A model generated the notes under the pieces. It was not told the origin of the DNA. It saw only the letters and a program-made list of their open reading frames with translations, and did not search any database. The position numbers were made by a program, and so were the translations under genes. Below, in pieces: positions 1 through 8,062 of a stretch of DNA of 45,621 bases (positions within the stretch are counted from its first letter, which is position 1; each line of letters begins with the position of its first letter). This stretch comes from Verrucomicrobiia bacterium (GTDB taxonomy: Bacteria > Verrucomicrobiota > Verrucomicrobiia > JABWAM01): positions 1 through 45,621 of the forward strand of contig JAQUAF010000045.1 in NCBI GenBank assembly GCA_028687435.1. The letters are read 5' to 3'.

Positions 1-130
1 CTGTTCCGCGCTGAAATGTCGCCTTCCAGGACGAACAGCCGTTTCCTCAACTGGTTTGTTTTCCATGCACGGAATCTACGCCGCGGATCGGGCGAAGGCT
101 AGATGCTCACCGCTTGACGCTTACGGTCTT

Positions 131-778
131 TCAAGGAAAATGTGAATGACGATTCGTTTGATTCACAGAATCGCAAAGGGCATGCAGGTACTGATTTTTT
201 GATGAGCCTCTCAGAGCATTCACTTCTGACAGGACGGAATCTTTCAGCTTTTGATCCTGACAGGCATCGAGATATTCCAATGCGCACGACTGGTCAAACA
301 TATCTTTTGATGACAGTAATGATTTAATCTTTTCAACTTTTTCATCCAGTGTCTTTGAGTTGAGTTTTAGGAGCATTTCAATAGCCTCTTCAACTTTTTT
401 AATCGTCACAACATGAACGGCAGAATAGGGCCATTTGTCAATGGTTTTTGGCCATTTTCCTTGCTCACCATACCCTACAAGCAAACGCCGGCCATTTTCT
501 TCCTTCTGCAGGAAAAGAATGGCTGTTTCGCCATTGTTGAAGGAAGCTTTATCTTCGGTGCGGACGGAAAAACTGTCGACGACAACATCTGTTCCAGCAT
601 GGCCTTTTAAAGAGCGGTGAATATTGGCGCGAATAGCGCCATCACGGACATTGATCCTGGCAATTACAATTGCGTCCGCGCTTTCCACAAGCTCCGCCAA
701 GGAATAGGTCCTGAACTTCATTGCGTGGATTTGCGGAGCAAGCAGAAATAAGCCGATGATTAAAAGAATATTTTTCAT
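131..778 (-). CDS. exported hypothetical protein
   Basis: This is a 215-residue protein of unknown function. Residues 1-19 form a typical signal peptide (hydrophobic run followed by QIHA), so it is probably exported. The segment after it (LAELVESADAIVIARI, then a lysine-glycine turn and a short strand ending AILFL) resembles a small beta domain seen in many uncharacterised exported proteins. The rest, from about residue 125, looks helical and ends in a hydrophilic tail. The start at 778 is supported by an AGGAAG Shine-Dalgarno about 8 nt upstream. It is the last gene of a run of four minus-strand exported-protein genes (4366 to 131) and may be their distal operon member. No catalytic motif was recognised. 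Confidence 0.75.
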   Translation of the reverse strand: MKNILLIIGLFLLAPQIHAMKFRTYSLAELVESADAIVIARINVRDGAIRANIHRSLKGHAGTDVVVDSFSVRTEDKASFNNGETAILFLQKEENGRRLLVGYGEQGKWPKTIDKWPYSAVHVVTIKKVEEAIEMLLKLNSKTLDEKVEKIKSLLSSKDMFDQSCALEYLDACQDQKLKDSVLSEVNALRGSSKNQYLHALCDSVNQTNRHSHFP

Positions 779-857
779 AGGTAACTTCCTTTCGAGATTT
801 AGAGTCTCTTGTTTGGGCGGGTAAACCCCCCGCTTTTAGGCTGGGGGCGTTTGCTTG

Positions 858-2354
858 TTAATCATCGTATTTGTTTAAGGTCTTATGTTGTTTTCCGGGA
901 TCGCCCCAGTCAACTGACGCACGATGATTTTCATTGTCGGGTTCGTGATTATAAGCTTGGTCCTCGATGGGGCCGCCCCCAGCCCAAGGAACGGGAGGCA
1001 ATGGGCCGAAGGCTATTGGCCAGTCAAATCCGAGATCAAGCAGAACATCATCTCCTTTTCCAAGTTCACCGGGACCGGAGACGATAAGATCGTCAGTCTT
1101 TCCATTTCCATCGTCATCGATGCCCGCAGCGCCAGGCTGTGCATCCGGACCTTTTGCCCAATGATTGTGATTTGCTGCATTCCAAGACCAGCCATGCCTC
1201 CATGGAGTCTTGGCAGTAATGCCAACAACATTATCAGCTTGGCCAATCTGAACCCTGTGGTGGCGTTCGTGCTGGTATGTATCTTCAAAAGTGTCAATGC
1301 CGGTGGTTGCCTTCTTGCCATGATCTGCATTGGCTTCGCCAGAGTCGCTAGTGGCTGCTAAATCGTAAATAATTACAATATCTTTGTTTTGTGACGACAA
1401 ATAACTCCAACGTAACATGCTAGGGCACTCACCGTATAACATATTTCCGGTTGAGTAAATAATGCCATCAGATCCTATTGCTTGCCCCCAATAATAAAAC
1501 CAGTTTGGGCTACCTCCCCCCGGATGATTCGTTGCGCTTTTTGAAAAAAACACTTCATAAGATTTTTCGCTCACCTTGCCGCTGTCAAAATATAATGAGC
1601 ATTTCTTGCTTCCAAAGTCGGAATTGTTAGCAGGCAAGCCTGTGAATCTAACTGTTGCGATCAGGTTGTCGCCGCTGGGAGTCGATCTTCCACCCGGATT
1701 TGCTGCATCCCATGCCTTTGTCGAATTGCCGATGCCATCAACTATAAAATACACCCGATCTTTGATCTCAGTGGCCACCCCGCTTGGTTCCGCTTTGGCT
1801 TTGAGATTCATAGTTAGCACTCCAGGATTTGCTGATGAAAAAGTGAACTCGTTTTGACCGTCCCCGGACTGAACCGCGGCATTTACAGGATTTCCCGCGG
1901 GGGTGATAAGTTCCAATTTGAAAACGTACAGAATAACATCGTTTGAATATGGGCTATTGGTTGTGGTGGTAACGGGAGACGGAGATTCGTCCTTCCATTT
2001 TTGAACCAAATGAACCTTTACAGATGTCTTGCAGGGCGTATCGCAAGTCAGGTCCAAATGATTCCCGCCTTCGCTCCCCGATGCCGGCGTTCCTGTTAAT
2101 CCGCTATACATCCACACATACGTTGGGTTGCCGTCTTTTTTCCATTCGCCGCAGGGGGCGGGATCTGATGGTGTGCGCGCCTCCCCTCCATCGGCATCAA
2201 AACCTTGAGTGGCGCTTGGTGCTGCTTCAATAAAAACCTTCCCCGGCGTTCCGGTTCCAAGGGGACTCAATGTTGGTGGAGTGCCTACTGAATCGGCGTG
2301 TGCAAAAACTCCACACAGCAGGATGATTGCTGTCGTCAAGCAAAACAACTTCAT
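858..2354 (-). CDS. exported protein with HEXXH motif and DxDxNG calcium-type loop
   Basis: A 498-residue exported protein of unknown family. The start at 2354 is chosen because it opens directly on a signal peptide (MKLFCLTTAIILLCGVFAHA). The frame is open further upstream, to 2417, but no start has a convincing Shine-Dalgarno. The N-terminal two thirds look beta-rich, with many Asn, Ser and Gly. Residues 362-366 are HERHH, matching the HEXXH zinc-protease signature, inside a run of other histidines. No obvious third zinc ligand can be assigned by eye. Near the C-terminus a GIDDDGNGKTDD loop matches the calcium-binding DxDxNG type found in secreted enzymes. Protease activity is inference. 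It could equally be a surface protein with an accidental HEXXH. Confidence 0.75.
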   Translation of the reverse strand: MKLFCLTTAIILLCGVFAHADSVGTPPTLSPLGTGTPGKVFIEAAPSATQGFDADGGEARTPSDPAPCGEWKKDGNPTYVWMYSGLTGTPASGSEGGNHLDLTCDTPCKTSVKVHLVQKWKDESPSPVTTTTNSPYSNDVILYVFKLELITPAGNPVNAAVQSGDGQNEFTFSSANPGVLTMNLKAKAEPSGVATEIKDRVYFIVDGIGNSTKAWDAANPGGRSTPSGDNLIATVRFTGLPANNSDFGSKKCSLYFDSGKVSEKSYEVFFSKSATNHPGGGSPNWFYYWGQAIGSDGIIYSTGNMLYGECPSMLRWSYLSSQNKDIVIIYDLAATSDSGEANADHGKKATTGIDTFEDTYQHERHHRVQIGQADNVVGITAKTPWRHGWSWNAANHNHWAKGPDAQPGAAGIDDDGNGKTDDLIVSGPGELGKGDDVLLDLGFDWPIAFGPLPPVPWAGGGPIEDQAYNHEPDNENHRASVDWGDPGKQHKTLNKYDD

Positions 2355-2433
2355 GTTTGCGCCAGATCGTAGATTCATCAGGCGCCAGCGAAAGAATTGA
2401 TAATCATTGTCTTGCATAGATATTTGGATGTTG

Positions 2434-4122
2434 TCAGGATTTTTTTAGAGATGACACGAGGCGTGCAACCTCCTCAGACTTTAGCGCTTCAAGTGAAACG
2501 CGATCATAGGCGCCATCTACTGTGCCATCCGACTTGTAGGTGATTACGATCCGACGCTGCGGATTCTCTGGATCTGCCACCGTTTGTTGAAAAATCAAGC
2601 CGTTTTTGAATATTTTAGAGAAATCACCTGCTTGATAATCATACTCATAAACCCATCGAGTTCCATCCGCCTCGACCCTTTCACGCAGGGCTCCAGTGTC
2701 TTTGTGGTAGGAAAATTTGCAGGTTTTCCCGTTAGGGTAGGTCTTCTGTTGAACTTTATCGCCCACCACTACCTCAATGACTTTGGTTCCGTTTAACTCC
2801 TGGTAGGTCCTGATGAATGAATTGGTTCCTGTGTACTCACGATAAATGCGCAGGCCGCTCTCCCGCCGATCATAAGTGAGGCGGCCCGCTGAATCGTATC
2901 CTTTCTCCCAAAGTGTTTTTCCATCCCGGACTGCGGCAATTTGGTTTCCGGCTTGATCGTACTTGAAGGTGGTGACTTCGCCTTTTTCGTTGACCTCGCG
3001 GATTTTTTGCGCGTTTTCATTGTAGGTTGCCTGATAGGTCACCGTGGGCTTGCTGTTTTTGCCGTCCTTGATGGTGGTTTGTTCGATTTTTCTCAGCAAT
3101 CCCGACATTTTTCCCGAAACGAACCAGGTCTTGACCGTTTTTACCCCCTCAAGTGAAAGGGTTTCCTCGCGTCCGAGATTGCCCTGATAATGCCAGAATT
3201 CTCGCTGTTTCTGATCGTTGACTCGGCCAATGGCCGCATTTTCGAAAATTCCCTTGGAGGGTTGAACTTCATAGGTCCAAGATCCATCCTTGAGAACCTG
3301 CCGGGTTTTGGCGTCCCACGCCAGCAGCCGGGCGCCGTTCAGTTTGAGCGTGGGATTTTTCTGGTCGTCGGTTCCGTACTCGAAGCTGGACGACGTTCCG
3401 TCCGCCTTGACCACCCTGGCGAGGCAGGACTCTTCCTTGAGGCCCGGGGTCAAAGAGGGGAGCTTGATTTTTTCGATGGCAATCCGCTGGTTGTTGCGCA
3501 GAAGGAAACCTGTCACTTCCCCGGTCATGGGCGCGGTTTCCACCCGCAGGATGGGGGTGCCGCCCTCCCGGATCTCCGACACCCTGTTGTTCATGTAAAG
3601 ATAATCCAGTTTTTTGTCCTTGGTCTGAAACTGGGCGATTCTGCCCTGGTTGAAAACCATCTTGGTGTCGCAAGTGGCATAAACAAACAAGCTGGGCCCG
3701 TTTTTCTCGGCTTTCCAACCTCCCTGGCCGTGCAAGATCGAGGGATTTTTTTTGTCGATCTGAAAGACGCGGAACCATCCGTCGGGCTGCTCCAGCTTAT
3801 AATTGTTGTCATCCACCTGGTACATCTTTGCCTCAAGCAACGGCACGCACCAGGAGCCCGCCTGACCGCCCCCAAGATAGGGGGAAGGGATGTTCAGGCT
3901 GGAATTGAAGAAAACATAGAGAGGCGCCTGGATTTTGTCGAGATCCAGGCTGCCAACGGTTTCCACATGCAAAACATGGCCTTGGAAGTCCACATGATCG
4001 AAAAACGAGCGGGGAACTCCCCAGGACAATCCGCAACTCCGACCCGGCTGGACGGAAACCAGCAGACATGCCGCCGCAAGAAGAGCGCGCAAATGGTTGT
4101 TTATGGAAAAAACTCTTGCCAT
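2434..4122 (-). CDS. exported RHS/YD-repeat protein
   Basis: A 562-residue protein with several YD/RHS-type repeats in its C-terminal half (for example YDQAGNQIAA, YDSAGRLTYDR and YEYDYQAG), the motif that builds the beta-sheet shell of RHS and teneurin proteins. The start at 4122 is chosen because it precedes a signal peptide (residues 1-30, ending near GRSC, which could be a lipobox-like cysteine). The open frame extends to 4344 but that part overlaps the next gene. It is short for an RHS protein and lacks the hyperconserved core (PxxxxDPxGL) and a variable toxin C-terminus. It therefore looks like a YD-repeat structural protein, not a polymorphic toxin. It lies 73 bp after the 56-residue membrane protein gene, probably in the same operon. 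Confidence 0.82.
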   Translation of the reverse strand: MARVFSINNHLRALLAAACLLVSVQPGRSCGLSWGVPRSFFDHVDFQGHVLHVETVGSLDLDKIQAPLYVFFNSSLNIPSPYLGGGQAGSWCVPLLEAKMYQVDDNNYKLEQPDGWFRVFQIDKKNPSILHGQGGWKAEKNGPSLFVYATCDTKMVFNQGRIAQFQTKDKKLDYLYMNNRVSEIREGGTPILRVETAPMTGEVTGFLLRNNQRIAIEKIKLPSLTPGLKEESCLARVVKADGTSSSFEYGTDDQKNPTLKLNGARLLAWDAKTRQVLKDGSWTYEVQPSKGIFENAAIGRVNDQKQREFWHYQGNLGREETLSLEGVKTVKTWFVSGKMSGLLRKIEQTTIKDGKNSKPTVTYQATYNENAQKIREVNEKGEVTTFKYDQAGNQIAAVRDGKTLWEKGYDSAGRLTYDRRESGLRIYREYTGTNSFIRTYQELNGTKVIEVVVGDKVQQKTYPNGKTCKFSYHKDTGALRERVEADGTRWVYEYDYQAGDFSKIFKNGLIFQQTVADPENPQRRIVITYKSDGTVDGAYDRVSLEALKSEEVARLVSSLKKS

Positions 4123-4195
4123 TTCTTTGATGCGTTGAGACGCTTCATTCCTTCGGTCTTGAGTTGTAACAGCCGCCGTGGCGGGCAGCCTCTTA

Positions 4196-4366
4196 TCATT
4201 CCCCTCCACTGGACGAACTGGAGGATGAGCAGGAGGTGCCCTGCGACTGGGTGGGCCGGATCGTGTTGCCGTCCCGCCTGACCTGCGCGGCGAACGTGAC
4301 CAGCGTGACAACCCACAAAACAGCGGCGCAAACCAGCAATCCAAACAGAATCTTGATATTTTTCAT
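4196..4366 (-). CDS. small membrane protein with poly-Ser tail
   Basis: A 56-residue protein. Residues 1-27 are one hydrophobic segment (MKNIKILFGLLVCAAVLWVV), so it is either a single-pass membrane protein or has an uncleaved signal. The tail ends in CSSSSSSSGGE. The start at 4366 is supported by an AAGAGG Shine-Dalgarno six bases upstream, one of the better ones in this region. The open frame extends to 4438, but the upstream residues show nothing conserved. It is the first gene of the minus-strand run of exported proteins. Similar short proteins with a Ser/Gly tail after a cysteine are often lost from annotation. Function unknown. Confidence 0.6.
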   Translation of the reverse strand: MKNIKILFGLLVCAAVLWVVTLVTFAAQVRRDGNTIRPTQSQGTSCSSSSSSSGGE

Positions 4367-4467
4367 CGGAAGCCTCTTTCTTGTTTGTGAAAAGGCGAGT
4401 CTATGCATTAATGAATAGCTGTCAACATCATTTGACAATATTGAACTTTTTCATCGGGAAACCCCTC

Positions 4468-5421
4468 ATGCCTCATTTTGTTTCAAGGTTTGGAAAATTC
4501 AGAGTTTGCTGGAAAAAGCGGTGCAGGCGCCCCGCCATCCCTTTGTTGCAAAATGAATGGAGGGCGGGCCGTCGTCACGCTGGCCTGTCTCGCCGAGGCA
4601 CTCGTGCGAAGGCGGAAGTGGCTTTGGCCACGCAGGCGGGGCTCCCGCATCGCCTTGCCGGTTTTCCGCATCGAGCGTCAAACATCGAGCATCGAGCCGC
4701 CCCGGCGCAGGCGGGACTTAATTCAACTCCGGTTTCCGTCATTCTTCCGATTTTCAACGAGGAAGCCAGTCTGCCCGGGGCCGCGCGGGAGATTCTGGCC
4801 GTGGCGCCCGTTTTTTTTGCCGATTATGAACTGATCCTGGTCAACGACGGCAGCGACGACCGGACCGCCTCGATTTGCGGGGAACTGGCGGCGGAATCAC
4901 CCTGCGTGCGCGCGATTCATCATTCCTCCAATCGCGGTTATGGCGCGGCCCTTCGCAGCGGTTTTGCCGCCGCAACCAAGGAGTGGATTTTTTTCATGGA
5001 CGCGGACAGACAGTTTCGGTTCGATGACATCAGCGGGCTGCTTCCACATCTTGAGCGTCATGACCTGATCATGGGCTATCGCGCTCCGCGACATGATCCG
5101 TGGTTCCGCATCCTGGCCGCCCGGATTGGGAATTTTCTTGCCCGATGGATGCTTGGCATCCGGGCGCGGGACATCAACTGCGCGTTCAAGCTTGTCAGAC
5201 GCGACAGGCTGCAGGCTCTCGACTTGCGTTCGGAGGGCGGATTCATCAATGCGGAACTGCTGGCGCTGGCGGCGGCGGAGGGATGGCGTTGCGTTGAAGC
5301 GCCGGTGCGGCATTTCCCGCGCCGATATGGGGCTGCGACAGGGGCGCGCCCCCGCGTCATAGGCCGGATTCTTTGGGAGTGCCTCCGCCTGCGGCGCCGG
5401 ATTTTGAGCAAAGCCAGATGA
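4468..5421 (+). CDS. family 2 glycosyltransferase (dolichol-phosphate-mannose-synthase-like)
   Basis: A GT-A fold glycosyltransferase that would move a sugar from a nucleotide-sugar donor to a lipid or glycan acceptor at the inner membrane. The domain starts near base 4732 with VSVILPIFNEE, then LILVNDGSDD and the metal-binding MDADRQF (DxD type), and ends with a basic helix. The start is uncertain. The stretch from about 4555 to 4720 resembles intergenic repeat DNA found again near 34485, so 4468 (ATG) may be too early, and GTG at 4618, preceded by a purine-rich AAGGCGGAA, is an alternative. The 3' end overlaps the convergent membrane glycosyltransferase gene by 65 bp. It is probably linked functionally to that gene, because the GT2 plus GT-C plus ICMT-like set fits a lipid-linked sugar pathway. 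Confidence 0.82.
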   Translation: MPHFVSRFGKFRVCWKKRCRRPAIPLLQNEWRAGRRHAGLSRRGTRAKAEVALATQAGLPHRLAGFPHRASNIEHRAAPAQAGLNSTPVSVILPIFNEEASLPGAAREILAVAPVFFADYELILVNDGSDDRTASICGELAAESPCVRAIHHSSNRGYGAALRSGFAAATKEWIFFMDADRQFRFDDISGLLPHLERHDLIMGYRAPRHDPWFRILAARIGNFLARWMLGIRARDINCAFKLVRRDRLQALDLRSEGGFINAELLALAAAEGWRCVEAPVRHFPRRYGAATGARPRVIGRILWECLRLRRRILSKAR

Positions 5422-6643
5422 AATTCAGCAGCAACAGGGGTTCCAGGGGTTTGCGGTAGCGTCCTTCCATGGTCACGCTGTTTTGAAAACAGAGGACAAG
5501 AAGCATCGCGGAGGTCAGCAACGGCAGGAGGGGAATCGGGCGGCGGATCAAAAAAGCCGCATTGCCGATCAACACCTGAAAAATCAACGGCGCCCAAAGC
5601 CAGCGCTGCCAGCGGCTGATCGCGCCAGGGAAACCTTCATGGCTGGTTTCCGGCCAAGAGGGGGCAAAAAGAAACAATACGACATTTTCCCCGAGATGTT
5701 GGAGCCAGACGGAAGCGGAACGTCGGACGCCGGCCAGGGCTGCAGTCCAATCGTTCCTCCCGTTTTTCCGGTGGATGACCACTTCCATGGTGTTTTCTCC
5801 ATCCCCCCGCCCGATCCGCCATTCGTTGAGCGGTTCCAAAGGGTGGATATAGCAACTGGGCGAACTGTAGATCAGGGTTTCCCGGCGGCCATTTTCCCAA
5901 TAAAATTGCGTATGTTTGGTTCCGCCCGCATGCATGATGCGGGCCAGGCAACTGTTGCCAAAGGGGGAGGGGAAACCCAGAATGGAGCGGGTGCGCAGGG
6001 TGTTGGGAATGAGCATCAAGGCCGTCAACGCAAGGGCTGCGATCAGGGCCGGAATCCTGCGGGGCATTTGCCAAAGCGCATAACCGCAGCAGAGGATCAA
6101 GGGAAGAAGGGCCTGGGCTTTGGTCAGGGCGGCAAGAGTCCAGCAAACAGTCATGAGCAGGAACGAGGGCAGATCCTTGCGGCGAAGCGCGCGGCCTGTC
6201 ATCCAAAGCCCCAGCCCCATCAGGGGCAGCAGGAGCGTTTCAACCATGAAAAAGCTGTAGATGACAAGAAACGACGGCATCCAGAGCATGAAAGACCAAA
6301 ACATGGCCGCGGGTTTTTGCTCCAAGCCCAGGCTGCGCGCCGCCCGATAATAGAGCCATGGCATTGCGGCGGAAAGAATCCCGGTGAACAAGTTCAGGAC
6401 AAAACGGTTGTCGAAGGAGAGCTTGCGGGTCAGAAAAAGAAAAACCTGATATCCCAGCGGATCGCAGCCGTTCATGAGCAGGGGATGCAGGAAACGGCCC
6501 GCGTTGTCCCAATGCCTTTGGGGATCGGAAAAGAGATGATCCATGGGGCTGTCGAAAAACGGCAGAAGCAGGCGCAGTCCGGTTCCCGCAAGGATAAAGA
6601 TCAACAACCCATGCCGCAAAAGACCATGATGTTGCTGCCTCAT
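5357..6643 (-). CDS. GT-C-like membrane glycosyltransferase
   Basis: A 428-residue polytopic membrane protein with about ten hydrophobic segments, similar in layout to the ArnT/PMT (GT39) group that uses polyprenyl-phosphate sugars. The first periplasmic loop carries acidic residues (FFDSPMDHLFSDPQRHWDNA), the usual site of the catalytic Asp in GT-C enzymes. The start at 6643 overlaps the stop of the upstream methyltransferase gene by 4 bp (ATGA), which implies coupled translation. The C-terminus is short and hydrophilic. The polyprenyl-sugar donor could be made by the neighbouring GT2 enzyme. The substrate is unknown, and a plain O-antigen-type membrane protein is also possible. Confidence 0.75.
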   Translation of the reverse strand: MRQQHHGLLRHGLLIFILAGTGLRLLLPFFDSPMDHLFSDPQRHWDNAGRFLHPLLMNGCDPLGYQVFLFLTRKLSFDNRFVLNLFTGILSAAMPWLYYRAARSLGLEQKPAAMFWSFMLWMPSFLVIYSFFMVETLLLPLMGLGLWMTGRALRRKDLPSFLLMTVCWTLAALTKAQALLPLILCCGYALWQMPRRIPALIAALALTALMLIPNTLRTRSILGFPSPFGNSCLARIMHAGGTKHTQFYWENGRRETLIYSSPSCYIHPLEPLNEWRIGRGDGENTMEVVIHRKNGRNDWTAALAGVRRSASVWLQHLGENVVLFLFAPSWPETSHEGFPGAISRWQRWLWAPLIFQVLIGNAAFLIRRPIPLLPLLTSAMLLVLCFQNSVTMEGRYRKPLEPLLLLNFIWLCSKSGAAGGGTPKESGL

Positions 6644-8007
6644 GACCTTCTTCTGAAAAGAGCGCGGATTTGCGCCAGCAATCCATGCCGGTCGATCCAC
6701 CGGCAATAAGCGACGTAGGCGGGATCGCGGGACAGATGCCTCTCCTCTGTTTTTGCGCGCAAGACATAGATGCCATTGGTCAGGGCCAGGCACAGACACG
6801 CCCGCAAGGCGTCGTCCCATGCGGCATGGGCCACGAAAGGAACGGACATCATCCACCACGCCAGATTTTTGGCCACATAGGCCGGGTGGCGCACAAACCG
6901 GTAAGGCCCATCCACCAGGATGCCGCGGTTGGTCAGGTTGGAGAAACGGCATCCGAATGAAACGGTGGCCCAAACGTAGATGACATGCAGCAGGAGGATG
7001 GCAAACCCCCAGGAGATATAGGTCATGGGTTGTTCCTGCAACCAGTCGTTCCAGCGCACCGGGCCTTTGTAGCTGAGAAACGCGCTGTACATAAACGAGG
7101 CGAAGGGTTCGTAGCAACAGATGGCGCTTGCCCAGCCGAGTCCTGTTGATTCGGAGGAGCGGATTTGCGTGTCGAGCAGCCGCAGGGTGAAAAGGTAACC
7201 CGCTGCGCCAAAAACGACGTCCAAGGCAAAAATGAGATTCAACGAAGTGGTGTAAAGCCCGCCGAAGGTTTTGAAATCCACGCCATTGGAAATCAATTTT
7301 TCCAGCAAGGGAACGGCGCCCGCCAGCATCAGCGGCAGATAAAATCCCTTGATGATCCAGCCTGCAACATGGCCGCGGATTTCCTGCCAGTCGATTTGGC
7401 CGTCATGAACAGTCCTTCGGTTTCGCCCAGGACTGTCCGCCCGATTTCGGATCAACTCAAGCGGCAGGAGCAAAAAATGGGTGAGCAGCAGCCCCATGTG
7501 CCAATAACCGTCCTTGGGCTGCGCCATGCGCCGGTCAATCCAGAAAAAATAAGCCGCCATCAGCAGAAGGGCGGGCCAAAACACCAAACGCGCCGCTTCC
7601 CAGACCGGCTGGTAAAAATCCCGGGCGTACAAGGGGAAAAGCCAGTAGGCCAGGGCCAGCGTCGAAAGGGTCAACAGCAGGCCGAGGAGTTTGATGGCGC
7701 AGCGGCGCGGGTCAAAAGGCCTGGCAACAGGCGCCAGTCCGCTGTCTGGCCGCAAATGGACGCGGTTGACCAGCACGCTCAGGATGGCCATGGGCGCCGC
7801 AGTCAGCAGCACGAAAAGGATCAGTTGGGCGGGCGGTTTTTGAACCGCCCAACGGAGCGAAATCCACCATGCCAGAAAGAAACCGCCCACCCCCAGAAAA
7901 CCCAATGCCTGGGCGCCCAAGGGGTCATTGCTCCGGCGGGCAAAATTCAGGCCGATGGCGTCCGGCGGGGCGGCATCAATCTTTTCTTCATCAGGCAGGC
8001 GTTTCAA
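6640..8007 (-). CDS. isoprenylcysteine carboxyl methyltransferase-like membrane protein
   Basis: A 455-residue membrane protein with about ten hydrophobic segments. The C-terminal quarter has the ICMT/PEMT signature: a GPYRFVRHPAYVAKNL motif followed about 55 residues later by EERHLSRDPAYVAY. These residues bind SAM and carry out methyl transfer in ICMT and phospholipid N-methyltransferases. The N-terminal 300 residues add extra membrane segments not found in the small bacterial ICMT proteins. The start is a TTG codon at 8007 (residues MKRLPDEEK), with no clear Shine-Dalgarno, and no better ATG exists upstream of the first membrane helix. It is translationally coupled to the GT-C gene. A lipid or polyprenol methyltransferase is the likely role. 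The substrate is not visible. Confidence 0.75.
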   Translation of the reverse strand: MKRLPDEEKIDAAPPDAIGLNFARRSNDPLGAQALGFLGVGGFFLAWWISLRWAVQKPPAQLILFVLLTAAPMAILSVLVNRVHLRPDSGLAPVARPFDPRRCAIKLLGLLLTLSTLALAYWLFPLYARDFYQPVWEAARLVFWPALLLMAAYFFWIDRRMAQPKDGYWHMGLLLTHFLLLPLELIRNRADSPGRNRRTVHDGQIDWQEIRGHVAGWIIKGFYLPLMLAGAVPLLEKLISNGVDFKTFGGLYTTSLNLIFALDVVFGAAGYLFTLRLLDTQIRSSESTGLGWASAICCYEPFASFMYSAFLSYKGPVRWNDWLQEQPMTYISWGFAILLLHVIYVWATVSFGCRFSNLTNRGILVDGPYRFVRHPAYVAKNLAWWMMSVPFVAHAAWDDALRACLCLALTNGIYVLRAKTEERHLSRDPAYVAYCRWIDRHGLLAQIRALFRRRS

Positions 8008-8062
8008 GGATGTGATGATTTAATGTTTTATCTTCCAATCCGGCCGCGGGCGCAGGAAAAAA

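Noticed and set aside
1..102. Possible 3' end of a plus-strand gene (33 codons to TAG at 100-102)
   Set aside because: Too short to judge and no recognisable sequence. It could be a gene entering from the left, but nothing supports it.
2434..4122. Polymorphic RHS toxin
   Set aside because: No hyperconserved RHS core motif, no variable C-terminal toxin domain and no immunity-like gene downstream.
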